A stretch of 64,000 bases of DNA from Candidatus Nanoarchaeia archaeon (GTDB lineage Archaea > Nanobdellota > Nanobdellia > Woesearchaeales > JANQNE01): NCBI GenBank assembly GCA_028279725.1, contig JANQNE010000002.1, positions 62,001 to 126,000 on the forward strand, read 5' to 3'. This document shows, piece after piece, positions 32,700 through 40,101 of this stretch. How positions within the stretch are numbered: position 1 is the first letter of the stretch; every line of letters starts with the position of its first letter. The notes under the pieces were generated by a model. It searched no databases and was not told the DNA's origin. It saw only the letters and a program-made list of their open reading frames with translations. A program made the position numbers and the translations under genes.

Positions 32700-32897
32700 C
32701 TAAGTATCGTCACCTCCTTTCGGATACGGCTGATAGTCTTTCAAGTCTTTCGGGATTTTTGGCGGTTGTTTTTTTCTCATGATGATTATTGAGGAAATGA
32801 AGAACATCAGCCCAGCTGCGATGATAGCTACTGCAATTGAAATAAGCCTGACTTCGAAAACAACATCGATAATCCAGGCGATAGCCATCGCAATCAC
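32700..32897 (-). CDS. Two-helix membrane protein, N-terminus uncertain
   Basis: Helices MAIAWIIDVVFEVRLISIAV and AGLMFFISSIIIMRKK, tail YQPYPKGGDDT. GTG 32897 has no SD. The frame continues upstream to AAAAAGGAGGT (32945-32953) with no ATG, GTG or TTG, only two ATA codons (32939, 32936) and a CTG (32933). The added residues are hydrophobic and plausible, so a non-standard start is possible. Confidence 0.55.
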   Translation of the reverse strand: MIAMAIAWIIDVVFEVRLISIAVAIIAAGLMFFISSIIIMRKKQPPKIPKDLKDYQPYPKGGDDT

Positions 32898-32960
32898 AGC
32901 AGGGATGATGAATAAGGATACGATTCTTTCCAGTATTATATTACACCTCCTTTTTGAAAA

Positions 32961-32998
32961 AAGCCGGACCCTTAATGGGAAGTTAAGAGTCCAGCTTT
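32961..32998 (-). terminator. AGCCGGACCCTT-family hairpin terminator
   Basis: Arms AGCTGGACTCTTAA/AAGGGTCCGGCT (wobble pairs), then TTTTTTCAAA. Confidence 0.65.
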
Positions 32999-33009
32999 GG
33001 GTTTAGGAT

Positions 33010-33921
33010 TTACTTCTTTTTTGTCTTTTCTCCTTTCTTTGCTTTTGGTTTTTCGCCTTTCATTTTCTGCAGGCAGCCGAGATAGTCGAAGCGGAACGCT
33101 TTCTTCTTTGCCGCGGCCCTGAGCTTTCTTTCGACACTGCTGACATGCTCCTTAAATAGGTGATCCAGACCATGGTAGTCAAAGGTCATCAGGGCGAAGA
33201 ACTGGCAGACTGCCTGTACGCGATGAGGCCTGCGTGAGAACCATTCGATCGCCCAGCCTCGCCGAGGGAATGCAAGCTTAAGACCTTCAGAGCAGATGAA
33301 CTTTCCGGGGTCCCGGATAAAAAGGCCTCTTGCATGCTCGATATGCTTTGCCTCTTCGGTGTGCGCTTTTGCGATCGCCCAAGCCCAGACAATATGTATC
33401 GCCTCTTCTTCAACCTGGATCGGCTTCAAGCGCGGCCGGTAGATTGATGAGTAGCTGGGTTCGGCTCCGTGTTTCACGATGTCCTCGAATGCATCTTCGA
33501 GCTGGCCGATCGCTGGTCCACCTCTTCTGCTGTAATAGAAAAAGTCGTCATCGCTCTTGTGTTTCTTGAAGAGCGGCTGGACATCCTTTTCGACACAGAA
33601 GCCTAGCCTGCGTTCAGCGATTTCATATTCTGCTTTGTCCAAGGCGCTGATTCCGTTTCTGAAATTGTCTGAGAACCTGCAGTTCTTTGTGAATGGCATA
33701 TAATTTTTGGCCAGGTAGTCGATCGGAGTCGGATATGTCGGCTCGGTATTTTTCTTGACCTTTTCCACATCCTGCTGGATAAGAACGATCTGGATGAAGG
33801 TGCTGTCAAGCTGGTTTTCGATCCGATGGTTGGCACCACGATTTGATAGGCTGATAAGAATTAGGGATGCGCATACTGCAATAAGCAGAACGATGCCCGT
33901 GATCTTGAGAAATGTTTTCAA
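33010..33921 (-). CDS. Membrane-anchored protein, 303 residues, TTG start
   Basis: One N-terminal helix (ITGIVLLIAVCASLILISLS), then a soluble alpha-helical domain with Arg/His-rich stretches and a Lys-rich tail (KPKAKKGEKTKKK). TTG 33921 lies 5 nt after AAAGGAGG. GC is higher than in the neighbours. No family recognised. Confidence 0.7.
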   Translation of the reverse strand: MKTFLKITGIVLLIAVCASLILISLSNRGANHRIENQLDSTFIQIVLIQQDVEKVKKNTEPTYPTPIDYLAKNYMPFTKNCRFSDNFRNGISALDKAEYEIAERRLGFCVEKDVQPLFKKHKSDDDFFYYSRRGGPAIGQLEDAFEDIVKHGAEPSYSSIYRPRLKPIQVEEEAIHIVWAWAIAKAHTEEAKHIEHARGLFIRDPGKFICSEGLKLAFPRRGWAIEWFSRRPHRVQAVCQFFALMTFDYHGLDHLFKEHVSSVERKLRAAAKKKAFRFDYLGCLQKMKGEKPKAKKGEKTKKK

Positions 33922-33943
33922 GAAAACCTCCTTTATTTAAGAG

Positions 33944-34372
33944 TTATATGGATGAATTGAGTTTTGCGACCGGTTCCTGGTCATCAATGCTAATGCCGTT
34001 GTTCCGAAAGATTATGATATCTGTTGTTATCACGAACACGGATGCATCGGTAGCTTCGAGAACCTTTTCCTTATCTTCTAGGTTTGATTCCACCTCCTTT
34101 TCACCTGCCTGGGTTGATGGTTCGCCTGTCTTTTCTCCGCCGATCGTATAGGTCTCGATCGTCATCAGGATAAAGCCCTCGGGATTCTGTTTTTTTGTCC
34201 CGATGAGGTCTGTGGTAAAGCCAGCCTGGATGGCTTCATCATAAGGCATGGGCACAGTGTGGATGATCTGCATGGTTACGACTGTGGTGCCTTTGAATTC
34301 TTCTGCACTTCCCTGGGCGTTACTGAGAGTGAAGCAGGATAATAAGATGGTGAGGAAGATGAGAGCTTTCAT
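33944..34372 (-). CDS. Secreted protein, 142 residues
   Basis: Signal peptide (LIFLTILLSCFTLSNAQG), then a beta-rich domain (FKGTTVVTMQIIHTVPMPYD; GFILMTIETYTIG) of unknown family. AAAAGGAGATTTTAAA precedes the ATG. Confidence 0.65.
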   Translation of the reverse strand: MKALIFLTILLSCFTLSNAQGSAEEFKGTTVVTMQIIHTVPMPYDEAIQAGFTTDLIGTKKQNPEGFILMTIETYTIGGEKTGEPSTQAGEKEVESNLEDKEKVLEATDASVFVITTDIIIFRNNGISIDDQEPVAKLNSSI

Positions 34373-34391
34373 TTTAAAATCTCCTTTTGGG

Positions 34392-34499
34392 TTAATGTTT
34401 AATGATTACTACTTTTTTTATCTCCTTTCTGTTCTTGTATTTTGGTTTTTGATCTTTTATGCTACGTTTTGATTCCTTGGGAATTTCATCCTTCTTCAA
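34392..34499 (-). CDS. Basic micropeptide overlapping the upstream gene, 35 residues, TTG start
   Basis: From TTG 34499: MKKDEIPKESKRSIK to VVIIKH. The SD AAAGGAG lies inside the upstream gene's last codons (tail KKGVVVEEG), 6 nt before the TTG; the first 14 nt overlap that gene. Supported by the SD, by composition and by the same layout elsewhere in the island. Confidence 0.45.
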   Translation of the reverse strand: MKKDEIPKESKRSIKDQKPKYKNRKEIKKVVIIKH

Positions 34500-34713
34500 C
34501 AACAACTCCTTTCTTTGGTTTGAGTTTCCAGTATGAGATGTAAGTTGGGATTAGAGGGAGTATTGTGATCAGCAGTCCAATCCTTGGCTCCATCTCAGGC
34601 GGAACGTTTATTCTGGCAGTATTTTCGATAAGGTAAGTGAAGGCCATGAATGGGATTGACCACATCATATATATGAAATAGATGACCATGCATTCTCCTC
34701 TGTTATCGTTCAA
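34486..34713 (-). CDS. Two-helix membrane protein, 75 residues
   Basis: Helices VIYFIYMMWSIPFMAFTYLI and RIGLLITILPLIPTYISYW. The SD AAAAAGGAGG lies at the end of the upstream gene; overlaps it by 4 nt. Confidence 0.65.
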   Translation of the reverse strand: MNDNRGECMVIYFIYMMWSIPFMAFTYLIENTARINVPPEMEPRIGLLITILPLIPTYISYWKLKPKKGVVVEEG

Positions 34714-35156
34714 TTTTCCTCCTTTTTTAGTTTTGTTTCTTCTGTTTCTGGGATCTTTTGTTTTTCCTCCTTTAGTTTTTGAAAGTATTCTAGCATATAT
34801 GGCTTAAGTGAATTGAGATAATCAACGTGATTTTCTCCAAGACTCCTTTTTGACTCATATGGTTCTAAGCCTGGCGTCTCTTCCCTTAATGAAAGGATAT
34901 TGAAGTTCTTGTCAAGGGTGTATCTAATCTCTATACCATCTTTTGTTTTGGTGGTAAAGATGAAGTTGAAGTGGACAGTCATATCCCTTGTGGAATCTTT
35001 GATCGCGACTGAATCTCCGATATAGTCGCAGCGGTCAATCTTCGGGATAGTTTCTGGTTTCTCTTCATCGGTTAAGGTAAGCGTGATGAAAAGAGTCATA
35101 AAGGAAGTCAGTGCCATAGCAATGATTACTCTCCAAAGCGGAATGGGTCTATTCAT
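34710..35156 (-). CDS. Single-helix membrane protein, 148 residues
   Basis: N-terminal helix (VIIAMALTSFMTLFITLTL), soluble domain and a Lys/Glu-rich end. Paralogue of 22250-22690. AACAAAGGAG before the ATG. Confidence 0.65.
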   Translation of the reverse strand: MNRPIPLWRVIIAMALTSFMTLFITLTLTDEEKPETIPKIDRCDYIGDSVAIKDSTRDMTVHFNFIFTTKTKDGIEIRYTLDKNFNILSLREETPGLEPYESKRSLGENHVDYLNSLKPYMLEYFQKLKEEKQKIPETEETKLKKEEN

Positions 35157-35185
35157 AAGAACTCCTTTGTTAAGTTATTATTTAG

Positions 35186-35416
35186 TTACGATTTATCTGA
35201 CAGTGCTTCGGTTATAGTCAGGATCACGAATATGGAGGATGCTACAAATGTTATTATTCCAAGTATTATCTGGATGATTGAGGTTTCTTTGATACCTGAA
35301 GTGTAATTATCCTTCAAAGACTGTAAGTTATATAAGCCTCCTGCGATCATGATGATTAGAGATCCACATATCAGGACAGGAAGACAGAATCTTAGAAATA
35401 ATATTAACATAGACAC
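35186..35416 (-). CDS. Two-helix membrane protein, 76 residues
   Basis: Helices LRFCLPVLICGSLIIMIAGG and IIQIILGIITFVASSIFVIL. AAAGAGGTGT before the ATG. Confidence 0.65.
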   Translation of the reverse strand: MSMLILFLRFCLPVLICGSLIIMIAGGLYNLQSLKDNYTSGIKETSIIQIILGIITFVASSIFVILTITEALSDKS

Positions 35417-35444
35417 CTCTTTGAGAGATGGTTAAAAATATGGT

Positions 35445-35609
35445 TTAATTAGTCTTTGTTGAATCAACTTGTTCTTTTTTTGCTTTGAGCCTTTTGATCT
35501 CTTTATCTTTCTTATGCAACTCACAATTGAATATCATCATTATTGCTGAAAACATAATTACGATGAGAAGCATCAAAAACTGGTAAAATGAGTTTCTATT
35601 ATTTTGCAT
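35445..35609 (-). CDS. Single-helix membrane protein, 54 residues
   Basis: Begins MQNNRNSFYQFLMLLIVIMF, one helix, then a Lys-rich coil (LHKKDKEIKRLKAKKEQ). GAAGGAG 6 nt before the ATG. Confidence 0.65.
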   Translation of the reverse strand: MQNNRNSFYQFLMLLIVIMFSAIMMIFNCELHKKDKEIKRLKAKKEQVDSTKTN

Positions 35610-35652
35610 ATGGTCTCCTTCTTTGGGGTTGAAAATAAATCTATTTGAAAAG

Positions 35653-35692
35653 AAGCCAGACCCTTAATGGGTGTGGATAAGGGTCTGGCTTT
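35653..35692 (-). terminator. AGCCAGACCCTTA hairpin terminator
   Basis: Perfect 13-bp arms AGCCAGACCCTTA/TAAGGGTCTGGCT, then TCTTTTCAAA on the minus strand. Confidence 0.75.
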
Positions 35693-35708
35693 GAAAAAGA
35701 TACTTTGG

Positions 35709-36005
35709 TTATTTTTCTTCCTTTTTGGGTTTTGGGAATATGCGTCTCCAGAGGTAGGTTGTCCCTTCCTCCAAACCTACTATGCTAATTACTAATATTA
35801 CAATAAATTTAATGGGTATTTTAGTTATTAATGCTAATTTAATTGACATCAGTCCGTCTAAGTTTTCAACTGACATCATCCCATTTAATATCCAGTCAGG
35901 CAGGACATAAAGAGTAAAGATGATTAGATAAATCCCCCCCATCACAGCACTACTTGTGATTATAAGAAAAAGCAAGAGAGCGACAATTACTTTGTCCTTA
36001 TTCAT
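35709..36005 (-). CDS. Three-helix membrane protein, 98 residues
   Basis: Hydrophobic segments VIVALLLFLIITSSAVMGGI, YLIIFTLYVLPDWIL and IPIKFIVILVISIVGLEEG. AAAAAGGAG 5 nt before the ATG. Confidence 0.65.
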   Translation of the reverse strand: MNKDKVIVALLLFLIITSSAVMGGIYLIIFTLYVLPDWILNGMMSVENLDGLMSIKLALITKIPIKFIVILVISIVGLEEGTTYLWRRIFPKPKKEEK

Positions 36006-36017
36006 AAGAACTCCTTT

Positions 36018-36632
36018 TTATGAGTTAAGTTTTCTTTTTCTATTGATAAAAGCATATAGAACAAACGGCATTGAGATCAATTGTTGTACAGCTAGTATGT
36101 TGTAGGTAAATTCTCCGTTGTTTATGGCTAGCTGTCTCATAAGCAGAGCACAAGATGGATGCATTAGAATCAGGAAGAGCAAATATCCTTTGATGTTATA
36201 AGTTTTCTTTGCGAGAAGAATCGTTCCCCCTAAGAATCCTGTTGCGATTCCTACTTCAAACCATTGTGTTATTTCGGAAAAGCCCCTGTTGCTGTATACG
36301 CTTATACAAATACCAATCAATGTTGTTGCAATCGCAATGTAAAGCAGAAGTTTTGGTTCTTCTTTTTCTTTTTTCTGAATTGCATTAACCAATCCAAGTA
36401 TCATAGAAGGAAGGCCAGCAAGTTCTACAAAGAAAGCTATCCAGTTGCTGTTGTAGACGAAATGGATTTCCCAGGCAGGAAGACCGATCATGTAAAAGAT
36501 CCAACAGGCTATTCTTGAGCGGCGTTGCTTTTCTTCATCAGAGCTTCTTTCAGTGATCCAGAAAAAGATCTTGTTGAGCAAGTAGAAGGTGCCTGCCCAG
36601 AAAGCTAATATTTTAAGAAAATAAAGTTCCAT
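36018..36632 (-). CDS. Polytopic membrane protein, 204 residues
   Basis: About six helices (for example ILAFWAGTFYLLNKIFFWI, LLLYIAIATTLIGICISVYS, LLFLILMHPSCALLMRQLA). AAGGAG before the ATG. No transporter family recognised. Confidence 0.7.
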   Translation of the reverse strand: MELYFLKILAFWAGTFYLLNKIFFWITERSSDEEKQRRSRIACWIFYMIGLPAWEIHFVYNSNWIAFFVELAGLPSMILGLVNAIQKKEKEEPKLLLYIAIATTLIGICISVYSNRGFSEITQWFEVGIATGFLGGTILLAKKTYNIKGYLLFLILMHPSCALLMRQLAINNGEFTYNILAVQQLISMPFVLYAFINRKRKLNS

Positions 36633-36668
36633 ATATAACTCCTTGCTAAGTTTATGATTTATTGATTT

Positions 36669-36735
36669 ATATTCAGTTATTATTTTCGAAAGAAAGAAGC
36701 CAGACCCTTATGGGTGTGGATAAGGGCCTGGCTTT
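36669..36735 (-). promoter_or_regulatory. Terminator hairpin plus TTTCGAAAATAATAACT promoter box
   Basis: Hairpin AGCCAGGCCCTTA/TAAGGGTCTGGCT (36697-36735), TTCTTTC, then CGAAAATAATAACTGAATATAA ahead of the gene at 36632. One of the clearest copies of the repeated box. Confidence 0.6.
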
Positions 36736-36747
36736 GAAAGGAGGATG

Positions 36748-37251
36748 TTAAAGGTCTAAGAGAGTGTACTTTTCGAATTCCCTGATCTTTTTTGCTTTTG
36801 GGAACAAGCTCAAAAGGTTATTATAGACAAGAGTTTGACCTTCAAGCTTTTCCTTTTTCAGAAGCATTGCCAGAAGTCCGAGCGCTGCTTTGGTGGGTCT
36901 TGGATTGCTTATGTAGTTGAAGCGGTATATGATCTTTTCTTTCCCGTTTATTATGACCCAGCAGAAGTCGAATCCAGTCAGCATGTTGTAGCTGCCTTTA
37001 ATATTAAAGTCTTCGGCCATTCCTGGAATGTATTCTCTTTCAAAGTGCCTTTTGGTGTTCCATTTTTCCCGGTAGATCTTTACCTTTGCGTCTGCGACCC
37101 CATCACTGTCAGAGTCTACAAGTTTGATTGCTGACTCTCTTTCTGTGTGGCGGTCGTTTTCTGCTTTTGTACATCCCCATGGGAACTGGATAAAGCCTGA
37201 GATGGCTATGATGGGGTATAGAAGAATAATTAACAGGAGCGTTGTTTTCAT
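36748..37251 (-). CDS. Secreted protein, FDF-W family, 167 residues
   Basis: Signal peptide (LLLIILLYPIIAISGF), then a domain with LTGFDFCWVIING and an end LEGQTLVYNNLLSLFPKAKK. The protein at 40102 shares both segments (FPFDFAWNVMN; IEGQTIIYKKFLKAFPGAKV), so they are paralogues. AGAAAGGAAAATAG before the ATG, which follows the previous stop directly. Confidence 0.7.
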   Translation of the reverse strand: MKTTLLLIILLYPIIAISGFIQFPWGCTKAENDRHTERESAIKLVDSDSDGVADAKVKIYREKWNTKRHFEREYIPGMAEDFNIKGSYNMLTGFDFCWVIINGKEKIIYRFNYISNPRPTKAALGLLAMLLKKEKLEGQTLVYNNLLSLFPKAKKIREFEKYTLLDL

Positions 37252-37353
37252 CTATTTTCCTTTCTTCCTTCTGTTTGTTTTGGATTTGTTTCCGTTATTC
37301 TTTCCCTGCTTGTACTTCATCTTGTGTTTCTGTTTTCTCTTCTGCATTGCCAT
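37252..37353 (-). CDS. Very basic micropeptide overlapping the upstream gene, 33 residues
   Basis: MAMQKRKQKHKMKYKQ to RRKKGK, about half Lys or Arg. AAAGGAG (inside the upstream gene) is 6 nt before ATG 37353. It overlaps that gene by 59 nt in another frame and its stop touches the next ATG (TAGATG). Likely nucleic-acid or polyphosphate binding by charge only. Confidence 0.5.
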   Translation of the reverse strand: MAMQKRKQKHKMKYKQGKNNGNKSKTNRRKKGK

Positions 37354-37801
37354 AGGCATCTCCTTTGTTTTGGTTTGGGGTTTTCTTTCCATATATTGCG
37401 AGTATGATTATTAGCAAAGCTATGATTCCAATCATTATCAAGAATCTCTTCCAGTCAGCTGATTCCCATTTCTTTACTGCTCTGAACAACTTATCTATTT
37501 TGAATGGGAATGGATAGGAATGATATCCTGAATAGTTTGATCTTTCTTTTTCTTTGCTGGCTGGGTTCTCGATAAGCTTTATGAGGCTGTCGAATTCTCT
37601 TTTTTGTTTTTCGAGCTTTCTTTTTAGGCTGTCCACCTTTAGATTTACAGCTTTATGTTCTGATGCAACCTTTTCAAGCTTTTTATTCACTGAATCAAGA
37701 CTTCGTAATAGTGAGCTTAAGCTGTCTTCAATATAAGCTGGACATGAAAAGGTCAGGACCATGATGATAAGAATCAGCATATTAATGTTAGTCTTATACA
37801 T
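37295..37801 (-). CDS. Secreted coiled-coil protein with C-terminal membrane anchor, 168 residues
   Basis: Signal-like start (INMLILIIMVLTFSCPAYIE), a Leu/Lys/Glu heptad region (SLDSVNKKLEKVASEHKAV; LKRKLEKQKREFDSLIKL), then a helix (FLIMIGIIALLIIILAIYG) and a charged tail. AAAAGGAG before the ATG. Confidence 0.7.
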   Translation of the reverse strand: MYKTNINMLILIIMVLTFSCPAYIEDSLSSLLRSLDSVNKKLEKVASEHKAVNLKVDSLKRKLEKQKREFDSLIKLIENPASKEKERSNYSGYHSYPFPFKIDKLFRAVKKWESADWKRFLIMIGIIALLIIILAIYGKKTPNQNKGDAYGNAEEKTETQDEVQAGKE

Positions 37802-37867
37802 GCAGGCTCCTTTTGTTAAATTTGGTCTATATTAAACTCGCATATGCGATGATTGATTTCGGAACAA

Positions 37868-37907
37868 AAAGCCAGACCCTTAATGGGTGTGTTAAGGGCC
37901 TGGCTTT
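37868..37907 (-). terminator. AGCCAGGCCCTTA hairpin terminator
   Basis: Arms GCCAGGCCCTTAA/TTAAGGGTCTGGC then TTTTTGTTCC; it begins about 10 nt after the SPFH stop. CCTCCTTTC, complementary to the island's SD sites, sits between stop and hairpin here and again at 36735-36745. Confidence 0.7.
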
Positions 37908-37916
37908 GAAAGGAGG

Positions 37917-38789
37917 TTAGGCAGCGGTTGCTGATTTGTTGGAAGGTTGGAACATTTTCATGAATTCCACCGGTATCGGGAGGATCATGGTCGTCGTCTT
38001 TTCCGCGGAGACATCGGTGATCATCTGCATGAAGCGAAGAAGCATGGAGTTGGAATCGCCTGCCATCTTCTTACTTGCTTCGGAGAGCTTTTCTGCTGCT
38101 TCGAGCTCGCCGTCGGCCAGAATCTTTCTTGATTTTCTTTCTTTTTCAGATTCTGCTTCCTTGGCCATGGCCCGTTTCATGCCTTCATCGGGTTCGATGT
38201 CCTTGAGCTCGATGTTTTCGATCTTGATGCCCCACTCTTTTGTGTCTTTTTCAACCTTGTTCTGGATGTTGTTTGCAGATTCCTCTCTCTTTTTCAGGGC
38301 GTCATCAAGGGTCGATTCTCCGATCACGTTTTTTATCGTGGTCTGTGCGAGATTAGCGACAGAAACGTCCACTTTTTCTACGTTGTTGATGGCTTTTCCT
38401 GCGTCAACTATCTTGTAGAAGACAACGCCGCTGACTCTTAACGGAACACCATCACTTGTGATTGCGTTCTGATCCGGAATCTCATAACTTTTTACCCTGA
38501 CATCAATCTCTATGGCAGATTGTATGATGGGGAAGTAATGCCTTAGACCAGGATCCATTATACTCGAGAATTTTCCCAGAGTATATTTGACGCCGCGATC
38601 CGTCTGATGGATAATGGTGAAGCCGGCCAGGATATATAAGGCTATGGCCCCTATGCAGACCCATTTAATCACGCCGAACAGTGTTATGCTGTTGAAAAAT
38701 TCTTTGACTGCATCACCTTCTTCTCCTGCGAAAGCGACTGAGACAAACATCAGAACGATGATTGCCAGGAAAGGTAGTAATTTTTTCAT
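37917..38789 (-). CDS. SPFH/band-7 stomatin-like protein with signal peptide
   Basis: 290 residues. Signal peptide (LLPFLAIIVLMFVSVAFAG), helix (WVCIGAIALYILAGFTII), then the band-7 core (TDRGVKYTLGKF; PGLRHYFPIIQSAIEIDVRV; TSDGVPLRVSGVVFYKI) and the stomatin signature IIGES-like region (TTIKNVIGESTLDDALKKRE), followed by AMAKEAESEKERKSRKILAD. Second SPFH protein of the island. AAAGGAG before the ATG. Confidence 0.88.
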   Translation of the reverse strand: MKKLLPFLAIIVLMFVSVAFAGEEGDAVKEFFNSITLFGVIKWVCIGAIALYILAGFTIIHQTDRGVKYTLGKFSSIMDPGLRHYFPIIQSAIEIDVRVKSYEIPDQNAITSDGVPLRVSGVVFYKIVDAGKAINNVEKVDVSVANLAQTTIKNVIGESTLDDALKKREESANNIQNKVEKDTKEWGIKIENIELKDIEPDEGMKRAMAKEAESEKERKSRKILADGELEAAEKLSEASKKMAGDSNSMLLRFMQMITDVSAEKTTTMILPIPVEFMKMFQPSNKSATAA

Positions 38790-38872
38790 AATAACTCCTT
38801 TAAAGTTAATGGTTGATGTGTTCTGAGAAAAGTTTTTTTGTCTCCTTTTTGTTAAGGGTTTTAGTTTTAACT

Positions 38873-38937
38873 TGTATATTAAGTTGGTTGATTTAGAAAC
38901 AGCCAGACCCTTATCAGGTTAGGACAAGAGTCCGGCT
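38873..38937 (-). promoter_or_regulatory. Terminator hairpin plus promoter box
   Basis: Hairpin AGCCGGACTCTT/AAGGGTCTGGCT (38901-38937), then GTTTCTAAATCAACCAACTT and ATATA ahead of the SPFH gene. An AAAAAGGAG in the 150-nt space to the SPFH start has no start codon near it. Confidence 0.55.
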
Positions 38938-38943
38938 CGCGGG

Positions 38944-39102
38944 TTAAACGCCGAAAGCGAAGCAGTTGTAGCAGGCTGATTTCCGTTTTCTGTTGCTTTC
39001 TTTGAGTGCAGATTCTCTTTTTTTCATGCAGGCTTTTTTGCCGGGAACACAATTACAGGTAGCGGGTCTGCCGGGGAATTTTTTCTTCTTTTTATTTTTC
39101 AT
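38944..39102 (-). CDS. Lys/Cys-rich small protein, 52 residues
   Basis: Starts MKNKKKKKFPGRPATCNC and ends ACYNCFAFGV: a CxC and a CxxC that could bind a metal. TAGGAGTGAG 5-7 nt before the ATG. Start over the previous stop (ATGA). Confidence 0.6.
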   Translation of the reverse strand: MKNKKKKKFPGRPATCNCVPGKKACMKKRESALKESNRKRKSACYNCFAFGV

Positions 39103-39212
39103 GGATGCTCACTCCTACTGCTTATTTTGGACCTTTCTGGTTCTTTTCCAATGTAGAGAATGCTGGACAACAGAACCAAAGTAATTGCCGTGAGAAGTCT
39201 GAACAGTTTCAA
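39099..39212 (-). CDS. Small single-helix membrane peptide, 37 residues, TTG start
   Basis: MKLFRLLTAITLVLLSSILY then a charged tail. AAAAGGAGGT 3-4 nt before TTG 39212. Stop overlaps the next ATG. Confidence 0.55.
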   Translation of the reverse strand: MKLFRLLTAITLVLLSSILYIGKEPERSKISSRSEHP

Positions 39213-39241
39213 AATACCTCCTTTTAGTTAAAAGCTTGTAA

Positions 39242-39694
39242 CTAATGTTTTCTTAGAACCTCGATTACAGTTGAATTTAACTCACCCATATCGTCTGTGA
39301 GGATCAGGCTTTTTTTAATCCTATCTTCCTTAACCCCTTTTTTGATCAGGTAAGCGGTGCATCTGTGTAACCTTTCCTTGCTTTTGAAGCTTATGCTTTC
39401 AGACCTCACTTCAAACAGCTTTAGGAAAAGGTTTCCCTTATCTTTTTTCTTGAAAAAATTAGCAACTTTGTCAAGTCTTCTTCTATTTTCTTCATTAGGG
39501 GAAATTTTGTCTTTTTCGAACCATATGGTCTCTCTCATAACACCCATTACTGTGCCTTTGGGAATGAATTCCTGTACGCTTGTCACTTCGGAATTTTGGT
39601 CTGTGTTAGGGGATTTATTTTTGAAATTGGAAAATGCTATGACCAACATTGTAACTGTGACGAGAATAAAGGCAAAAAGGGAAATTTTATACAT
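39242..39694 (-). CDS. Membrane-anchored protein with an OmpA-like domain, 150 residues
   Basis: N-terminal helix (ISLFAFILVTVTMLVIAFS), linker, then about 95 residues laid out like OmpA/MotB C-terminal domains: WFEKDKISPNEENRRRLDKV, LFLKLFEVRSE, and ERLHRCTAYLIKKGVKEDRI. The canonical TD-x10-LS-x2-RA residues are not kept, so the match is weak. Such domains bind peptidoglycan in bacteria. Confidence 0.45.
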   Translation of the reverse strand: MYKISLFAFILVTVTMLVIAFSNFKNKSPNTDQNSEVTSVQEFIPKGTVMGVMRETIWFEKDKISPNEENRRRLDKVANFFKKKDKGNLFLKLFEVRSESISFKSKERLHRCTAYLIKKGVKEDRIKKSLILTDDMGELNSTVIEVLRKH

Positions 39695-39712
39695 AAGGTT
39701 TCTCCTTTTTAG

Positions 39713-39952
39713 TTAATGTTTTAACATAATGAAAGCCTGGATGATCCAGTAGATTATCAGGCTGACTAAGATTAAATGATATGCACCCCAGAAGAATGCG
39801 TGCTTTTTGCTCTTGAACCAGATCCTCTTTTCCTTTCCGAGTTTTTTTGGGATTATGACGAAGAACATAGCTGCATTGAAAATATGGAATGCAAGGATAA
39901 GGAACCCCAGCAGGATATAGTTCATGATCATCTTGTTGATTAATTCTTCCAA
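39713..39952 (-). CDS. Two-helix membrane protein, 79 residues, TTG start
   Basis: Helices YILLGFLILAFHIFNAAMFF and FFWGAYHLILVSLIIYWII. TTG 39952 is 6 nt after AAAGGAGG. Confidence 0.65.
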   Translation of the reverse strand: MEELINKMIMNYILLGFLILAFHIFNAAMFFVIIPKKLGKEKRIWFKSKKHAFFWGAYHLILVSLIIYWIIQAFIMLKH

Positions 39953-39966
39953 ATTTTTCCTCCTTT

Positions 39967-40086
39967 TTAAAAGATTAATTTAAGGATACCTTTGATTACA
40001 AAGTACCAGAAAAGTATACAGGCAATGACAGCTGCGATCAGCCTTTTCTTGTAATTTTTGATCAATTTTTCGATCCATTCCATCAT
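39967..40086 (-). CDS. Small single-helix membrane protein, 39 residues
   Basis: Begins MMEWIEKLIKNYKKRL, then one helix (IAAVIACILFWYFVIKGIL). SD is weak (AGAG), but the tight fit between two genes supports it. Confidence 0.5.
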   Translation of the reverse strand: MMEWIEKLIKNYKKRLIAAVIACILFWYFVIKGILKLIF

Positions 40087-40101
40087 AACATTACTCTAGG
40101 T

